Notes: generated from the sequence alone by a model not told the origin. 64,000 nt of DNA from Spodoptera frugiperda (GCF_023101765.2 NC_064220.1:620001-684000); one strand, 5' to 3'; shown: positions 19,842-34,102, numbered from the stretch's first letter. Translations and numbers: made by a program.

Positions 19842-20376
19842 AATGTACCTAAACAATATAATTATTAAAATAACAAAGTTGGTTTTTACGATAAAACAAT
19901 TCAATATTTATATTTAACAGTTATTAATTCCCGAGAAGATTTAGTTTATATTACGAAAACTTTTAAAGTAGGTTATCAATGTGTGTCAGATAAAAATGAC
20001 ATTGATACATCTGCAAACAAGTACCTACATGTATTTATTTGTAGATGTTACATAATAATGCAGGAAATGGTGGTGCTAAAAATATCTCACTTTTCGGTAA
20101 CTCGCGCGACCCCGTGGCCTTTTCAAGCGCACAGGTAGGTAGCATATACGTAGAGATATTATTATATATTCATCTCATATTTTGTCTGACGCAGTACAGA
20201 TGTATGCATTATGAAAAGAAGTATATTTGAGACTTAAAAGAGCTGTTATACTAACTGTTTGCTTACTAAAACTTGTCCATATTTCGCGCTGGCGCTGAGA
20301 GTTGGAAAGATAAATGCGTTTGAATATTATAAAGCGATGCACCTAAATACATATTATTATGTATTAGTTAATCGTT

Positions 20377-20497
20377 ACGGAGTTGCGGACGACCTAGTTG
20401 GTTACCGGGGCTCCGGCTCGAAGCAGGAATAGGAACGGGGTGGTTTTTAGTCAGTAAGAGTCTGAAAGACCCTCTCTCCTCACCCAAGGCAGGAGAC
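20377..20497 (+). mobile_element. SINE-like family A copy
   Basis: ACGGAGTTGCGGACGACC ... GGGGTGGTTTTTAGTCAGTA ... CACCCAAGGCAGGAG; the tail is lost. Confidence 0.8.
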
Positions 20498-20930
20498 AAA
20501 AATAGCGTAAGTACCCACTAAGTACTTATGGAATTTTGGAACATATCACTTGAATGGTGAACATAGTTTATTAAAGTAACAGAAAATAATTTTCTTCAAG
20601 TTAAATGTCAATATTTCATGGCATCCTCTTTATCACAGATACAAAACACAGGTACCTACGTACAAAAATGTGTATTATTTACTTAAACATGCCACATCAA
20701 AAATGTTCTGTAATCGGTTATGTTATTAAACTGCTGCATTTGTTTTAAAATAGCCTTCCATAACAATACAATAGCGTTCCATAACAATACCTAATACCTA
20801 ATACATATCTGCATTGAACAATAAAATGTTTTACTACAACATTAAACGTATGTACTCTTGTTACCAACTAAACGCATTTGTGGAAACTAAACTGCTGTTT
20901 CGAATAAACTGCATTTACCGTTTATAAAAT

Positions 20931-21112
20931 ACTAGCGACCCGCCCCAGCATCGCATGAGTGCAATGGTGATATATTATGCATGTATTATACATATAAACC
21001 TTCCTCTTGAATCACTCCATTTATTTAAAAAAAATCCGCATCAAAATCCGTTGCGTAGTTTTAAAGATTTAAGCATACAAAGACATACTTTGTTTTATAC
21101 TATGAAGTGATT
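20931..21112 (-). mobile_element. Helitron copy, reverse orientation
   Basis: ACTAGCGACCCGCCCCAGC is the reverse of a Helitron CTAGT end. TTTGTTTTATACTATG marks the other end. A sister copy is at 36564-37145. Confidence 0.75.
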
Positions 21113-22772
21113 CACTTTAATTCATCAACATTTATTGTCAATAAATGTTGAAATAATGTTCTAGCATTAACTAACTAAGGATATCTATATCCTTCTTGTA
21201 GAAAATATGTAGGTTTCTAAATCTAATTTAAATCAGAAAACCAATTTAGTAGAGATAGGTTAGTGAGTTCAAACAACCTTTCCAGCTTTGTTTAATTACT
21301 ACCTAGAATAAATGAAAAGGGATTAATAACATCTATTACAATAAATTAGTGACCCAAAACAAACTTCGGAGAAAACCTGGTTATCTTCCCGTTGGCGTCG
21401 GTGGTAATTTTCAACGAGACGAGGTCGTCGGCACATTTATTACTTTGCTCTAATTCACATTGTAAATCGAAAGTAAGGTTTCGAAATAAATCTAATAGTC
21501 AAGATGAATTCGAAATACACAAATCAACTACTACTTCTACAATACTAGAGAACGCCTTCGGAAAAGCCCTGTGATTAATTTTGAAAGGATTTGGGTGCCA
21601 TTAGTCCCACTATGCGAATTAAGCATAGATATTATAAGACTGCATCTGCATTAAATTCTCGACGGCACAACATCATTCTTTCATTCACACGGTCTGTTAT
21701 TAGATTGATTAGCTCCGATTTTATGTCAACAGACCTATTTTCGTATGTAGAAGCCTCATTAGACTCACAGCCTCACTTAAAATTTTGGTCATCTATCTAT
21801 CTGAACATAACGTAACTGTTCTTTGTGCTCATCGAGACAGACAGCTGACGTGCATACAATCCTGTGACTGAAACTAACTGCATCAAGATTGGAGAGTGGT
21901 AAATTGGCAGCTGGACTGCTTTCACTGAAGCGTGTAGATGTATGCAAGAATGCTCTTTATGTGTGAGCCAGTATCGATGCAGCAATTTCACCTTTCCGTG
22001 AAAACTAGTTAAGATAAAGAGTTGGAAATTATCTGGTATTTAATAAATGACTGCAACTTGACTTGTTTCACTAGATAGAACTAATAATTTCAAAAATACG
22101 TCTCCTATTACCTTTGATCTAATCTTGTGGATTGATCGATGTTTTGGTATTAAGATGAGACATAGTTTTGTGTTTAAGTACCTACATAAATTCAAAACAA
22201 AATTATGCAGAACATTCTTAAATAAAGACAGAGGTGAATCGTCTGGAATCAAACAAATATTTGTTGTCTGTGAATTCGTAATACGAATACTCACAGCCCA
22301 AGGGGTCATCGATCTATTTTCTTGTTTGTGGTTATGAAGGACTTTCGTCCTTAATATGGTCACAGTAAGGGCATTTCTTTGTTATTTGGTACTTCTAAGA
22401 ACAAATAACAAATGTCATGAAGGTATTTTATGAAAAAATCCAACTATTTCTACCTTGGAAGTCGACATTTATCGCATTATTATACTTAGCAGGTGTTGCA
22501 GCCATATAGGGGCAACGACGGTCAAAGACCTTAAGTCGGGGTGTGGAGTAATTTCGTTAGGTTTATATGAAGGTTCGGATATTATGTAGGTATATTGTCG
22601 TTGGCATAATGGTCGCAAGTTCTGTTAAAAACGAGGACAATTTTTTTTTTTTTTCACTCGCTGTTGCTACCTTTAATATTTTTAACTCTATAACCGCTGA
22701 TATCAATGTTAAAAACACGTTTAACACATACTACAATATAAGTTTTTAAACTGACATGGTCAGTAGTAATAT

Positions 22773-22897
22773 CATTAGAACTTAAAACGGGATATGAACT
22801 GATCATCCGTGATCATGGCGCTTGCAACAGTACCGAAATATCGGAAACTCAAAAAAACTAATAAACATGGTAAATATCCCGTTATAAGTTCTAATGA
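22773..22897. mobile_element. Repeat with inverted ends (ACGGGATAT family)
   Basis: CATTAGAACTTAAAACGGGAT returns inverted as ATCCCGTTATAAGTTCTAATG. Inside is TACCGAAATATCGGAAACTC, a string common in lepidopteran repeats. Confidence 0.65.
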
Positions 22898-25375
22898 CAT
22901 ACTAGAATATTTTGCAATAATCGACGTACAGCCAAGTGCAATCACCAAAGTATGTATATAGTTTTTAGAAATAACACTAACGTGAGTGCGTAGTATATGT
23001 ACTTTCAGATTCTCTACTTCATCGTGTGGGCAGCGACCAAGGAATTTGTTAGTAATTAGGTATGGGTTTAGATTAGCCACCCACTTCCAAAGTTATGTTA
23101 GAATTTAGGTGAATCAAGGTAATGTAACGATCGAATAACTTTGAATCAAATTTCTAAATCTATGCTATGATAAAGTTTTCCTACAGTCACGCGATCGAAT
23201 AGTCTGTATGAGAAGAAATGTAGTCTACATAAGTTGTGACCTAAATGGCGCACTGTTATGAAGTTCTAAGCATTTTAAGTTGAGGCACCTACTTAGTATC
23301 GTTTATTTTATTAATAAACTATTAAACATTATAAATTAATGAGACAAGTGCGACATTGTCCTACGGTAGCGGAAGCGGTTACAATAACAGTGTAAACAAT
23401 GCTTATTTCCAGGTTAGATAATAAAATTAATTAAATATTAAAACATCAGATCAGTTTAGCAAATGAATGATTTCGTATAATTATTAATCGTATCCTATAG
23501 TAAAAATATGTACCTACCTATTTGTAAAATTAAAATCATTGATACCTTTAACCATAATATAAATTAGTTATTAATATTTCAACAATAAGTTGACATACAA
23601 AATTTTCCTTTGTGATAGGCATTAGACACGCTGCAAAATAAGCAGAAGTTTATTGAAACAGTTGCTCTACGCTTCGTTTGGCTAATATAACCATAACACA
23701 TTTCATAGCTACATTACAATGACCTATACGACCACAAAGTACGAACGAATGTAGAACACCAAGATTAATTTCATACAGCATTTTAGACCTTAACCCTCTA
23801 AAAATAAGGAAAAGAATGAACTAGGAAGAGCTATCCAATCTGCGTATATTGAAGAGGAATCTCTCGATCGATGCACAAAACAAGTTTTCGATTCAAACGT
23901 AATAGAATTCAGTTTAACAAAAACATTTTAAATTCTCAATATTAAATGAAAAAAACTAGGACACAATAAATTAAAATTAAGTGGTATTTAATAGAGCAGA
24001 TAGTCCAGTTAAAAGTAAATAGTACCAACTAATAGAACAAAAACCTAAAAAAATTGTTACTTAGAAAAAATACACAAAAATCGGTTCTAAATTCTCTCAT
24101 TTAGTAGCTACGTCAGACATATTATGTAGATACATTATTGTAAATCCGTTTGTAACGCTTTCACAACCAAGCGAAGGCCACAGTATTGAAAATAGTATCA
24201 AGACTAACTCAAGAACAACTTAAAACCAATATTATCCACGTGTAATGACTGAAAATTAAAAGCCGGTGAAATGGAGGGAGGTAGAGGTAATAATAATAAG
24301 TTTTAATCATGTCACGCAAGCAAAACATCACTGCAACATCATAAAACCGTTAAATGTCTACAGTATCTGTTATTATAGGTTCCAATAAAATAACACAATA
24401 CGTTATAAAAAACAAAGACAAATAAATTGTCGCTGCCGGCCATAATTTTAAGCCTTATCTTATCTTTTTATTGGGAAAGAAATGTGACCCTTTGAATTAG
24501 AACTTGAGACGCTCACGCGAACGCGACAGCCCTTAGGCTACCTACTTTTTAACAAAGTAAGAATATAGAATGTCCATTCATCATAAACTAGAATTTATGA
24601 AAAAAGGGAAAAAGTACTTAGCAGTAATTTACCTATTTAGATTGTCATTCAAAGTCAAGCATTTATTTCAATTAATCCTAAATTAGGCACTTTTGAAACG
24701 TCAAATTGAATTGTCCGTCAGTCTGTCTTAAAAAATGTTTTTGTCGTCTAAATTAGAGACAGTCAAAACGAAAACCTTAATTTAGTTTAAAGTTTAGTTC
24801 ACCACGAAACTCAGAAGGCAGCATAAAACACATCTTCACGATATTTTAACCAAAATATCCGACTACATATGTTAATGTTTTCCTTGAACTATACGGAGTT
24901 CTAAACGAAATGGTATTTCTGTAACTTCCCTGCTCTATACCGCCCAGCCAATGTCATCTCGTCACGTGTTCGACTGGCTCACGTTTTCCCATACAGAACT
25001 CGTTTCTGACCGTTCGTACTCAAACTTTCCGCATTATACCCTATACATTGACTGTTTTATTCACTTCAATACTTTACTCGTCGGTTTCAAGCCAGCAATG
25101 TATTGTAAACTTTAATTTTAATCTGTTTTACATTAACCGTTACGTTAGCCGCACGTGTTTCGGTATTCGGTCATCGAATACTAATAGGTATATGTATAAA
25201 TAAACCAGAGTGAACGTCCGTCTGGTTGTTTTAGGTACAGATTTTTCGTTTGAGGTTTTAGACTTAAATTGAATACTTTGTATACAGCTGATGTAAAAAT
25301 ACCATTGGTACCACTTCACAGTAACGAAACCTATCGAAAGACTAGTGAGACTGACCGTAACTCAATTGATTCTTC

Positions 25376-25524
25376 TTTTAAGGGGAATAATCATCTGCCT
25401 TCTCCAGCTTTGGGTGGGACGTGAGGAAGTGTCAGACTCTCACTAACTAAAAACCACCCCGTTCCTACTTCTGCCTTTCGAGCCGGAGCTTCTAGTAATT
25501 CCGCTAGGTAGTCCGCAGCTCCAG
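25376..25524 (-). mobile_element. SINE-like family A copy
   Basis: Reverse copy: GTGTCAGACTCTCACTAACT and CTAAAAACCACCCCGTTCC, ending CGCTAGGTAGTCCGCAGCTC. Confidence 0.82.
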
Positions 25525-26555
25525 AAATCGATTTTCCTACGCATTTAATCACGTGAAAGCCACACTTTATTCTCAGTCTGACCGCTTAACAGATAACTGA
25601 CCAGTCAGTGCACTGACATTTATGCGATACCGACTATCAGACACGTGAAAGTTAATGAAGCTAGTATAAACAAGGTTGAATGTTTTAGAGACTAATACGT
25701 AAGAACTGCTGGACGGATTTAGATGTAATTTAGCATACGTATATGTAGATATCTAGATGGAGAATTGGATAACATCGTGTTTGATTTTAAAAGATTTAAT
25801 GTCTTTCAGAACGGTATTATAAAGGAGTCGGGTTTACCTGTTTTGTTAGGTAACGTACATAAATAATAATAGATTGTCAATTCACTATTGCATTAGGTGT
25901 TCCTGTTTTGATAGTTGTATTTTGTAGTAATAAATAAATAAAACCTTTTAGGTTTTTGATCCGCTTTTTTTGCATAGTTTCTCTACGGAAAGGACAATTT
26001 ACTTCAGCACATAATATTATGTATTATGGATAGTCATGTGCATATTGCATTATGACTTGTAGGTACATATTTGCCCTGTATAATTTTCCTCAACTGAACG
26101 CCCATAATTGCAATGTTTTGACTTGTAATTTATTGTAAAATAATAACTCGAACAAAATCACCGTAAAATGCTACTTATAAATAAATTCCAGATGTAAACA
26201 ATTGAATATTGAAAACAACAGCATCAAACGAGCTGACAACACAATCAACACATTCTGTAAACACAGTACCTAACGAAGCTATAAAATCTGTTTTGTTACG
26301 TTCTTACTAAATCGACGTAATGTGATATTTATTATGTGCTAACGCGTTTGTACTGAACACGTTTAATCAAGTACATAGCTACGTATATAGGTACAATTGT
26401 ACACACATGTACCTGACTATGGAAACACATGTGCACTTGATGTACTTATTAAACATTGTTGAGTTACGTCTGTTGTAGTTACAGATTAAAGTGTAGATAA
26501 GCTATTCATTCGCATCATTCGGTGCATGGATAGGAGAACTTGAATAGTAAGTTAC

Positions 26556-26719
26556 CCGGAGCTGCGGAATACCTAGCGGGTTTACCGGGGCTCCGGGCTC
26601 CGGCTCGAAAAGCAGGAGTAGGAACGGGGTGGTTTTTAGTCAGTAATAGTCTGACACTCCCTCTCGCCTCGCCCAAGGCGGAAGAAGTCATTGGATGATT
26701 TTCCCTCCTTAAAAAAAAA
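26556..26719 (+). mobile_element. SINE-like family A copy
   Basis: CCGGAGCTGCGGAATACC ... with a small internal duplication (GGGGCTCCGGGCTCCGGCTC) and a poly(A) tail. Confidence 0.87.
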
Positions 26720-27095
26720 TATTAGTAGGTAAGTATTATTTATTTTTTTCTGTCTAAAAATAGGGCCACGTATCGGACTATGGAGTGGCTGAATGCATCC
26801 CAAATACCGAAAGATTACTGCGTCTAAACAAACTATTCAACGCAATATGGTTTTAACCTTATCAAATATCTACAATCTAAGTTCTAACTAAACAGGATAA
26901 AGATAACACTATCTACATAGTTTAAGTACAGCCTCAGTACATTTACTGACGTCCATAAGCCGTACGAAATAACATATAAGTAAGCCCTAGAATGCGGATA
27001 TGTGACGACTTCTGACCTATCTACTAGTTACTCGTATCACATCACGTGTCGACCACATAGTACGCAATCGAATTGTAGTATCTTTCCATGATAAA

Positions 27096-27290
27096 CTAGC
27101 AAACCCGGCGAACTCCGTTTCGCCACCAATGATTTTCTCTTGAAATTTTTCTTCAATTTTCTTTGCTATAAACCTCACGGAGCTCGAAACCTTTCCAATG
27201 AAACCATGGAAATCGGTTCGTGCGTTTTGGAGTTATAGCGTCAGGAAAGAAAACCCGACTTATTTTTTTTCCATGATATATTATTACGTC
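27096..27290 (-). mobile_element. Helitron-like repeat (AAACCCGGCGAACTCC family), copy 1
   Basis: It starts CTAGCAAACCCGGCGAACTC, the reverse of a hairpin plus CTAG end, and contains CATGGAAATCGGTTCGTGCG. It is shared with 42830-42985. Confidence 0.65.
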
Positions 27291-27364
27291 GCCTACAATT
27301 CCCTTTTGAAGTTAGAAATATACGAAGTCTTAGACATAACATTAAATAATATTCTTCTTAGTCG

Positions 27365-27545
27365 TGTTACACTCTCGGCAGAGTGGTCGTAGTCATCATA
27401 TAGGTGGCAAGTTTTACAATTCGTCACCACTCCTCACTGCAGCCTTCTTGTGCATTGGCAAATTGGATTATTGAGTGCAGTTTTAATTTGATCCGTCCAT
27501 AGCATCGGTGATCTGCCACGCGCTCTTGTGCCTTCAACCTTCCCT
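27365..27545 (-). pseudogene. Non-LTR retrotransposon ORF2 C-terminus
   Basis: On the minus strand GKVEGTRARGRSPMLWTDQI, then LNNPICQCTRRLQ, then, after decay, RIVKLATYMMTTTTLPRV. This is the usual end of an RTE-like LINE. Confidence 0.6.
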
Positions 27546-28663
27546 TGCACTACAAGACACTCCACAGCTCACACTCAATAATATTATGTCTAGTTAAAAT
27601 GATAGACATAATAAGATAGGTGTTAGTATCATTACCATACGCTACACGAGGTATGGTAATAATATTGCTAGACAATTCTAGAATCCGAGCAATTCCATTA
27701 AATAAGGTTTATAAAAACCAAGATAAAATGAATAATAACTCGTCTGAATCTGAAACCCAGTGATCAAAACTGACACTTCGAATTTCTCTACCAAGAATCT
27801 CTCAGATTTATCTTTCCAACTAACAAATATTGTGATTAATCGTGAGATCGTTCGTCCATCATCCATTCACATCAAAGGCAAATGATAAACAATCTTTGTT
27901 ACAAAGATGATTTAACAAAACACTGAAGATATTCACGTAACATTACAAGTCACGATCACAGTAAAAAATAAGGAACAGTACGGAAACTACCTGTAATCGT
28001 TCAAAATAGCACACTCAAATATACATGCACATGGACGAGTCCCCCAGGCGATTGTCGCGGTCTCTCAGTATTGAGTGTCGCGTCTACATGTGTGGTCACG
28101 CATAATGGTGAAAGAATACCGATGGTAGAATGGATTAGTCGACATTGATCGGCCTTTTTATCAAACCAGACTTCAAAAACGATCGCATCCAGATAATTCT
28201 GTCTTTGAGTCTCCGAAATCATTTCATTTCGAACGCCTGGTTTCTCAAGTCGCGAAGGAAGTGGGTCTTAGTGGGTGCTCTGCACAGACGTAAAACCTTT
28301 CGCCTTTATCCTATCTACTTATTTAGCTTCCACTACGTTCAATACATCTTGGTCTTAACACAGGCCAGTTATTAGTATTAACTCCACACTATTTCTAGTG
28401 CGTTTTAAACACTAGAGAATAAAATACAGAATCTATTAAAAACGCTACCAACCTTGAACCACTTACATCGATCCGTCGCGACGCGCAGTATTGTCGCGTC
28501 AGTGTCACACGTACTTGTTACGATAAAAGAAACGCAGAAGAATATTATTCTAATTGATCAATGGCACAGTAACAAACAGACACAACCCCTGAAAGAACTG
28601 GCGAAGGTGAACTAACAGGAGAAAACAAAACACTATTCCAAAATCCCAATAATGATAAAACCA

Positions 28664-28760
28664 TTTTCATCATCATCATCAGCCGAGAGACTGCTGAACA
28701 AAGGCCTCTCCCTTAGTCCTCCACGTAGAACGACAAGCCGCCATCTGCATCCAACGGTTC
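28664..28760 (+). repeat. LINE tail fragment (ATCATCATCAGCC type)
   Basis: TCATCATCATCAGCCGAGAG, CTGCTGAACAAAGGCCTCTC and CCACGTAG form a string common in moth LINE 3' regions. Weaker relatives lie near 32195, 45435 and 48590. Confidence 0.5.
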
Positions 28761-29194
28761 CCCAAAAAAAGCAAGCTTTTTTTCAACAAAATTTTACTAC
28801 AACCACGAAAAAAACTTCATTAGTGCTTTCAAAAACCGAAAAATCGGGATCGAATTCTCAAGATCTCTTATTAGGGTCTCCTTACCTGCCATGAAATATA
28901 ACCGCCATAACTTAGATTTCGTAGTTGACCGAAAATATGAATGACCGCAAATAACTTCATCAAAGCAAATACAGATATTTGAGTGTCTGGACACTGATCC
29001 AGACTCCAGACAGACACATTGTTCCATTTACTGAACCTTCTAAACCAAGTTCCTGTCGACCCAACTGCGTAATCGGCTTACTGGAAGATAAGGAAAAACA
29101 CGTACCTAAGTCTCATCCACTAATTAACTGCTGTATTAGTATTTACTTTGAAGAATTTCGGCTGTCTAATTACTGAACATGATGCCCAAACAGG

Positions 29195-29311
29195 AGCCTT
29201 AGTACGAGTTTGCTTTACGTTCAACGAAATCGAAACGAGAGCGCGTTCGGCGGTCTGATTGGCCGGCTCGAATGAAGCAACCAATCAGAGCGTTAAATTC
29301 GTACTAAGGGT
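29195..29311. mobile_element. MITE, CTTAGTACGAGTTTGC family, copy 1
   Basis: Ends GCCTTAGTACGAGTTTGC and TTCGTACTAAGGG are inverted. The inner part is ACGAGAGCGCGTTCGGCG and CAACCAATCAGAGCG. Confidence 0.8.
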
Positions 29312-29769
29312 ACAGTACTGATGTCGGTCCAAATACGATTGAGCTTGTCTCGGCGTCTTGTATATTTTAGGTGCATGGAAAGTCTTACTACAGTGTATCA
29401 CATAAAAACTAAGTCTGAGTAGCGTAAAGTGAATGCAAACATTCTAGTGCAAGGTCTAATTAAATTTTTGCAGGTTTTTTACTTGATTTTTTTGTCTTTG
29501 TCTCAGCATTTTCTATACAAACATGCTGTTCTGCTAAGCTACTGTTATCGGCAATCGGGTATAGGAAATTGCATTGCAATCATGGCAATTAGTTGCCACA
29601 CAGGCAACCAAGTAACCTACATTATTTCCTTTTGTGCAATATTTACGATACTCGTAAACTCGTCCTAGTAATAATTACTAGAAGGGATGTTTGAAACTTG
29701 ATTGCGATCAAGTAAATAGTCCTATTGTGTAATTTTTAGTAAGTGAAGCCATGAGGCATTCATTTCTTA

Positions 29770-29956
29770 GAGCGGCCGTACACGGACTGCTCGAGCGGTC
29801 GGCGTCGACTGCTTGAAGCTGTTGACGGCTTGAAGTGTTCGCGACTGCTCGAGCAGTCGTGTGTACGGCAGCGAATGAATGGCTATAGTTCATCGTGCCG
29901 TCGCGGCTTCAAGCAGTCGGTTATAACTGCTTGAAGCCGTCCGTGTACGGCCGCCC
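29770..29956. mobile_element. GC-rich 187-bp MITE, PIF-type
   Basis: Ends GAGCGGCCGTACACGGAC and GTCCGTGTACGGCCGCCC, with TTA on both sides (29767-29769, 29957-29959). The inside is made of repeated CTGCTCGAGC/GCTTGAAGC(C/A)G modules. It is markedly more GC-rich than its surroundings. Confidence 0.85.
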
Positions 29957-30070
29957 TTATTCTATTTTCTACATGTATTGTATAGGCCAATGATTGTAAG
30001 TTTTATGCTGAAGTATTCTACTTCCAAATTGCCATAATCTGAACACTTGATAGGCCACAAACCCCACGCT

Positions 30071-30220
30071 TTTTTTAAGGGGAAAAAATCATCCAATGAC
30101 TTCTCACGCCTTGGGCGAGGCAAAAGGGAGTGTCAGACTCTTACTGATTAAAAACCACCCCGTTCCTACTCCTGCTTTTCGAGCCGAAGCCCCGGTAAAC
30201 CCGCTAGATAATCCGCAGCA
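30071..30220 (-). mobile_element. SINE-like family A copy with 14-bp target duplication
   Basis: The reverse copy is flanked by ACAAACCCCACGCT at 30057-30070 and 30221-30234. The plus strand begins with its poly(T). The head is slightly shortened. Confidence 0.88.
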
Positions 30221-31371
30221 ACAAACCCCACGCTTGGTAGGCAGCTTGGGGAGAGTTAGCCATCGAGAAGGCGCTTCTACCTGCCTTTGCCTCAGTAACT
30301 GATCGCCATTTTAGAACACACACACACACCCTGATCAACTACGCAGTATTTAGCTCTAAATACTGAATAGTGAATACCTATTAAATTCCCTACAGTTGCC
30401 AGGTACAGGCTGCCTCATTTTAGCATACAAATTAGTTTATAATATTAGTTATTGAAATCTGTGCTAAAGTTGGGAAAGTAGATTAATTTGCTTGATATGA
30501 ACATTGAAGGACAGAATTGGGACAAGTTACAAGTTTAGGAGATCAGATAGTAGTTAAGCTAACACTATTAGGTATGACATGATCGCTAAAGACGTCTAAT
30601 ACATATTTGCTTATGAGTTAGTAAAGTTATTTCATTAGTCTATTGGCATTTAAACAGAAGCCTACTCCCAGAATAGGACACAGTTACAAACTTTGTTAAT
30701 TAGGTTTTAGGGAACAAAGAGAAAAGTTCCCTGAAAAAAGGAGTATGGAGGATCCAGGAGACCAGGCGTGGTGATCGTGGGTTTTGTGGGATTTGTTCGT
30801 TGGGATTTTCTATTCATGTTTATTCGCATGTGAACTTCACATGTGCGATGTAGGATTTATATCATCTTCCGTTGATTTATTCGTCGATCGTCTATGTGCG
30901 ACTTCTGTCATCTGTCATTTGTCATGTCATGTCATGTGTCGCCAAGGTACTGAGTACTTTAAAATTGACACTCGGTTTGGTTTGGTAGACTTGGAACATT
31001 TCGTATTAAATACCTGATCAATTTCCCTGACAGCAAAAAAAAAACTAACATAGCAAGTAAAGTACTCTAACTTCGAAAAGTTAGATAGACACTTTTTCTG
31101 ATAGTTCGGGTTCTACGCAGTTATGTTTAATACTACTAAGTAAAACTACTATTTTATTAATCCACTAAATAAAGACAATAACGAAAGCTATTCATAACAT
31201 TCATAAAACATAAGGCATGTTCCCGTAATCTTGATAACGCGGTGACGCAATCCAGTAATTTGTATTCAACCTTATTACTCGTCGAAACAAAACAGTTGTT
31301 TCAAGGTTATGTTATCAGGCCGTTAATTATTCAACAGTTATTTTTTTAACTTGTTCTTTGTATTTTTTTAC

Positions 31372-31600
31372 CCGACTGCGCTAGAAGGAGGGCGCTGCGT
31401 TAGAAAGCCAGCCGTATGTGCCCTCACTAAGTCTTCATATTTAGAATGGATCCCGACTGCTTCAATTTTTCTTGTATGTATTTAAAAATATAGATAGTAA
31501 TAGTAATACATTAAGCTCCGGTTCTATAATTTACCTATCTCTTAAGTGCAATCGGGAACGATGACTTTCTTCTTTTAGGGTTTTTTTTTATTTTCATTGC
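31372..31600. repeat. CCCGACTGCG-family repeat remnant
   Basis: ACCCGACTGCGCTAGAAGGA, GGATCCCGACTGCTTCAATT and GATGACTTTCTTCTTTTAGG are the same modules as in the 41-kb palindrome. Confidence 0.6.
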
Positions 31601-31799
31601 TGCATGTCCCGTAGTAGGAGTTTCTCTGTCGTGGGTACGTTTACAAACCGCAAACAACGTGCAGTAACTAGTCGGCTGTCGGCTAGTCACTGCACCAACC
31701 GTGCAGTTAAACGCTTTACGAGCAACCACATGAATGTGTAGTACAGAGATGGGGAATCTTTACTGACCAGACAGACATTTTGTTTTTCTTTTTTTTATA

Positions 31800-31877
31800 A
31801 TGTATTATTTACTTTGACGTTCAAAAGTGTATTGCTGGTCTATTTGAAATAAATAATTTTGACTTTGACTTTGACTT
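31800..31877 (+). repeat. LINE 3' end with TTTGAC tail
   Basis: ATTTGAAATAAATAATTTTG followed by three to four GACTTT units, a typical tail of moth non-LTR elements. Confidence 0.6.
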
Positions 31878-34102
31878 TACGTAACAACGTGTAATTGATT
31901 AAAGAAATGTTTTTTGAGGTGCATGTAATGCCATGAAAATAATAATTAGATTTTTTGGTAGTTACTTAAGCAAAATTCATGCTGAACTGGAGACATTTGT
32001 GTAACTCTGAATCTTTGATGTTATTCATATCTGAAAATAGTGACAGGCATAGAACAGATTTTGTGATCAATGACGTGCCCAAAATATAGAACTGCGTGAT
32101 ATCAATTGCACGCGTGCCAATGGTTCACCATTCCTGGTGTAGGATAAGGGGCATTAAGTTTAAATGTGCTAAAAGGGCAAAAAGCCACAAGGCATCTTCA
32201 TCATCATCAACCATCAACCTGTTTATGTCCTCTACTAAACATAGCTTCTCTAAAAGCACGCCACTGACTAGTCAATCGGAGTTAAATCAAGACATAGAAT
32301 CTTCGTAAGTATCGTAAGAACGCTTGGAATAGATCTTTCATTAACTATTTAATTATTTTCGACACAAACTAACCAAAGCAAGTGTACAACTTTTCTCCTA
32401 TGGGTACATAAAGTCAAATACTGCAATTTAATTAAAGATTCGCGTTGTTTGCAGCACAATGCAGCTTACGTCGTGCAGGTACATGGGAATTAATGCAAAT
32501 TCTTGGGTTATTTTTGTATTGTTAAAAGTTTCCACCAGGTTAAACAGATTGTGGTCACATAAGGACAGAGAGGTTACAGGCAGAAAAATAAAATAAATGA
32601 CCCCCGTTTAATAAAATGTTGCATCTAATAAAACCAGAATTCTGCACAAGATATTGGTGCATGAAATGGTTAGAAATGGCGTAACTAAGCCTTGAACAAT
32701 TAAAAGTAAAACCTATTGTTTTCAATTTTCATTGATAAATTATGTACAGGTAACACAAAATATACCTAGCCAAGTTTACCTTGAAATAACATAAGTAGAG
32801 ATAATAAAATAACACCAAACGCAAATAGAGACGTTAACGTCATTATTTCAGACGTAGAACTCATTAATATTCTCTCTCATATAATTCTTATTACAGCTTA
32901 ACATAATTGAGGCTTAATGTAAGAAGCTAAGGTAATTGGGCATCAAAAGTAAAATATACTTCAGTATAATGGCAGTCACCCAGTCGAGTATCAGTCATTA
33001 TAATAATTAAACGCTTGACACAGTCAGCTCATGACGTCATATTACATATAAAACGTCCATGATGAACTCTAACACAAACGGAACAAAGGTCAAAATTGTA
33101 GATCACGACGGCATTTAGTAAACTGGTAAAATTGTGAAGGCTACTGCAGGATTTAATAGTTTAGATGACAACTTGTATGAACTAACCCAATAGAATGCTC
33201 TTAGAAGAGCATAAATTATTGTTTTGCATAAAGATACAGATGCTTTTTAAAGCTGTGATAACTCGAAAAAAAAGGTTTCTACATTCACAACATAACAGTA
33301 TTCTCAATAACGTATGTTGCGTGACATCGCCGCGTCTGCACACGCTGCTCATGACGAAGAGTCCCTCAGTGACTCGAAACTAATAGAGCTTTTCTCAATT
33401 AATGTACGTGAGTAAACCGTGATTATTTGATAAATTTAGTATGTATCATGATATTTATTATAAAAATCTATTAAACGGCAGGTTTGATTACCGGAGACAA
33501 AATTTCGAGAGAACATTTTGTAAGAAACTAATGTAAAATACTCTCTACAGTGTAGTGTGTAGCGGTGTAGCCAAACACACAGACAGACAGGTTATTGAGA
33601 CTGGCAGTTAATCAAATCTACAACCATCCTCGTGTGATGCCCCATCATACATACATAGATGCCAATTGGATTTAATTTAGGTAGGTAGGCATGTGACACA
33701 GTTACACACCTACAAATAGGGCGCTTTAGATTCAATAGATGTTTTAGAAGCTATTCAGCTATTCCTATTGGGTAATTTCATTCTTGAAGTAGGTTACATG
33801 TGTAGATCAATAAAAGAAATATATGTGCTGATAGAAAAAGACATAGATACTGTTCTACAAGAAGATATCGTTTTTCGTCTTCGAAAAAATAAGTTTATTT
33901 ACTCATAATGCATAATCATTCATTTACCGCAACCACAATGACAAAGAAAATATTCGAAACAGTATTTACACGGTTTATTCACTAGAAGTTTGCTTCGGTT
34001 TTATATAAGAGGAAATAATATTGTAACTATCCATGACAGTGAATAATTGTAGCAACTAATACTAATTAAATTAACTACATTAGCTTATAACTCTTTGATA
34101 TG

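Larger units (their letters stand above)
21113..27095. other. Gene-poor stretch A of the central desert
   Basis: Apart from the repeats listed separately (22773, 25376, 26556), I see only AT-rich DNA with short chance frames. No exon-like block with splice sites is recognisable. Confidence 0.4.

Noticed and set aside
20680..20700. Alternative MCTS1 exon 1 (ATGTTTAAGTAAAT on the minus strand)
   Set aside because: It gives the wrong splice phase for exon 2 and a weak donor.
28001..28222. 73-codon minus-strand frame in a slightly GC-richer patch
   Set aside because: No recognisable domain and no clear splice sites; too little to call an exon.
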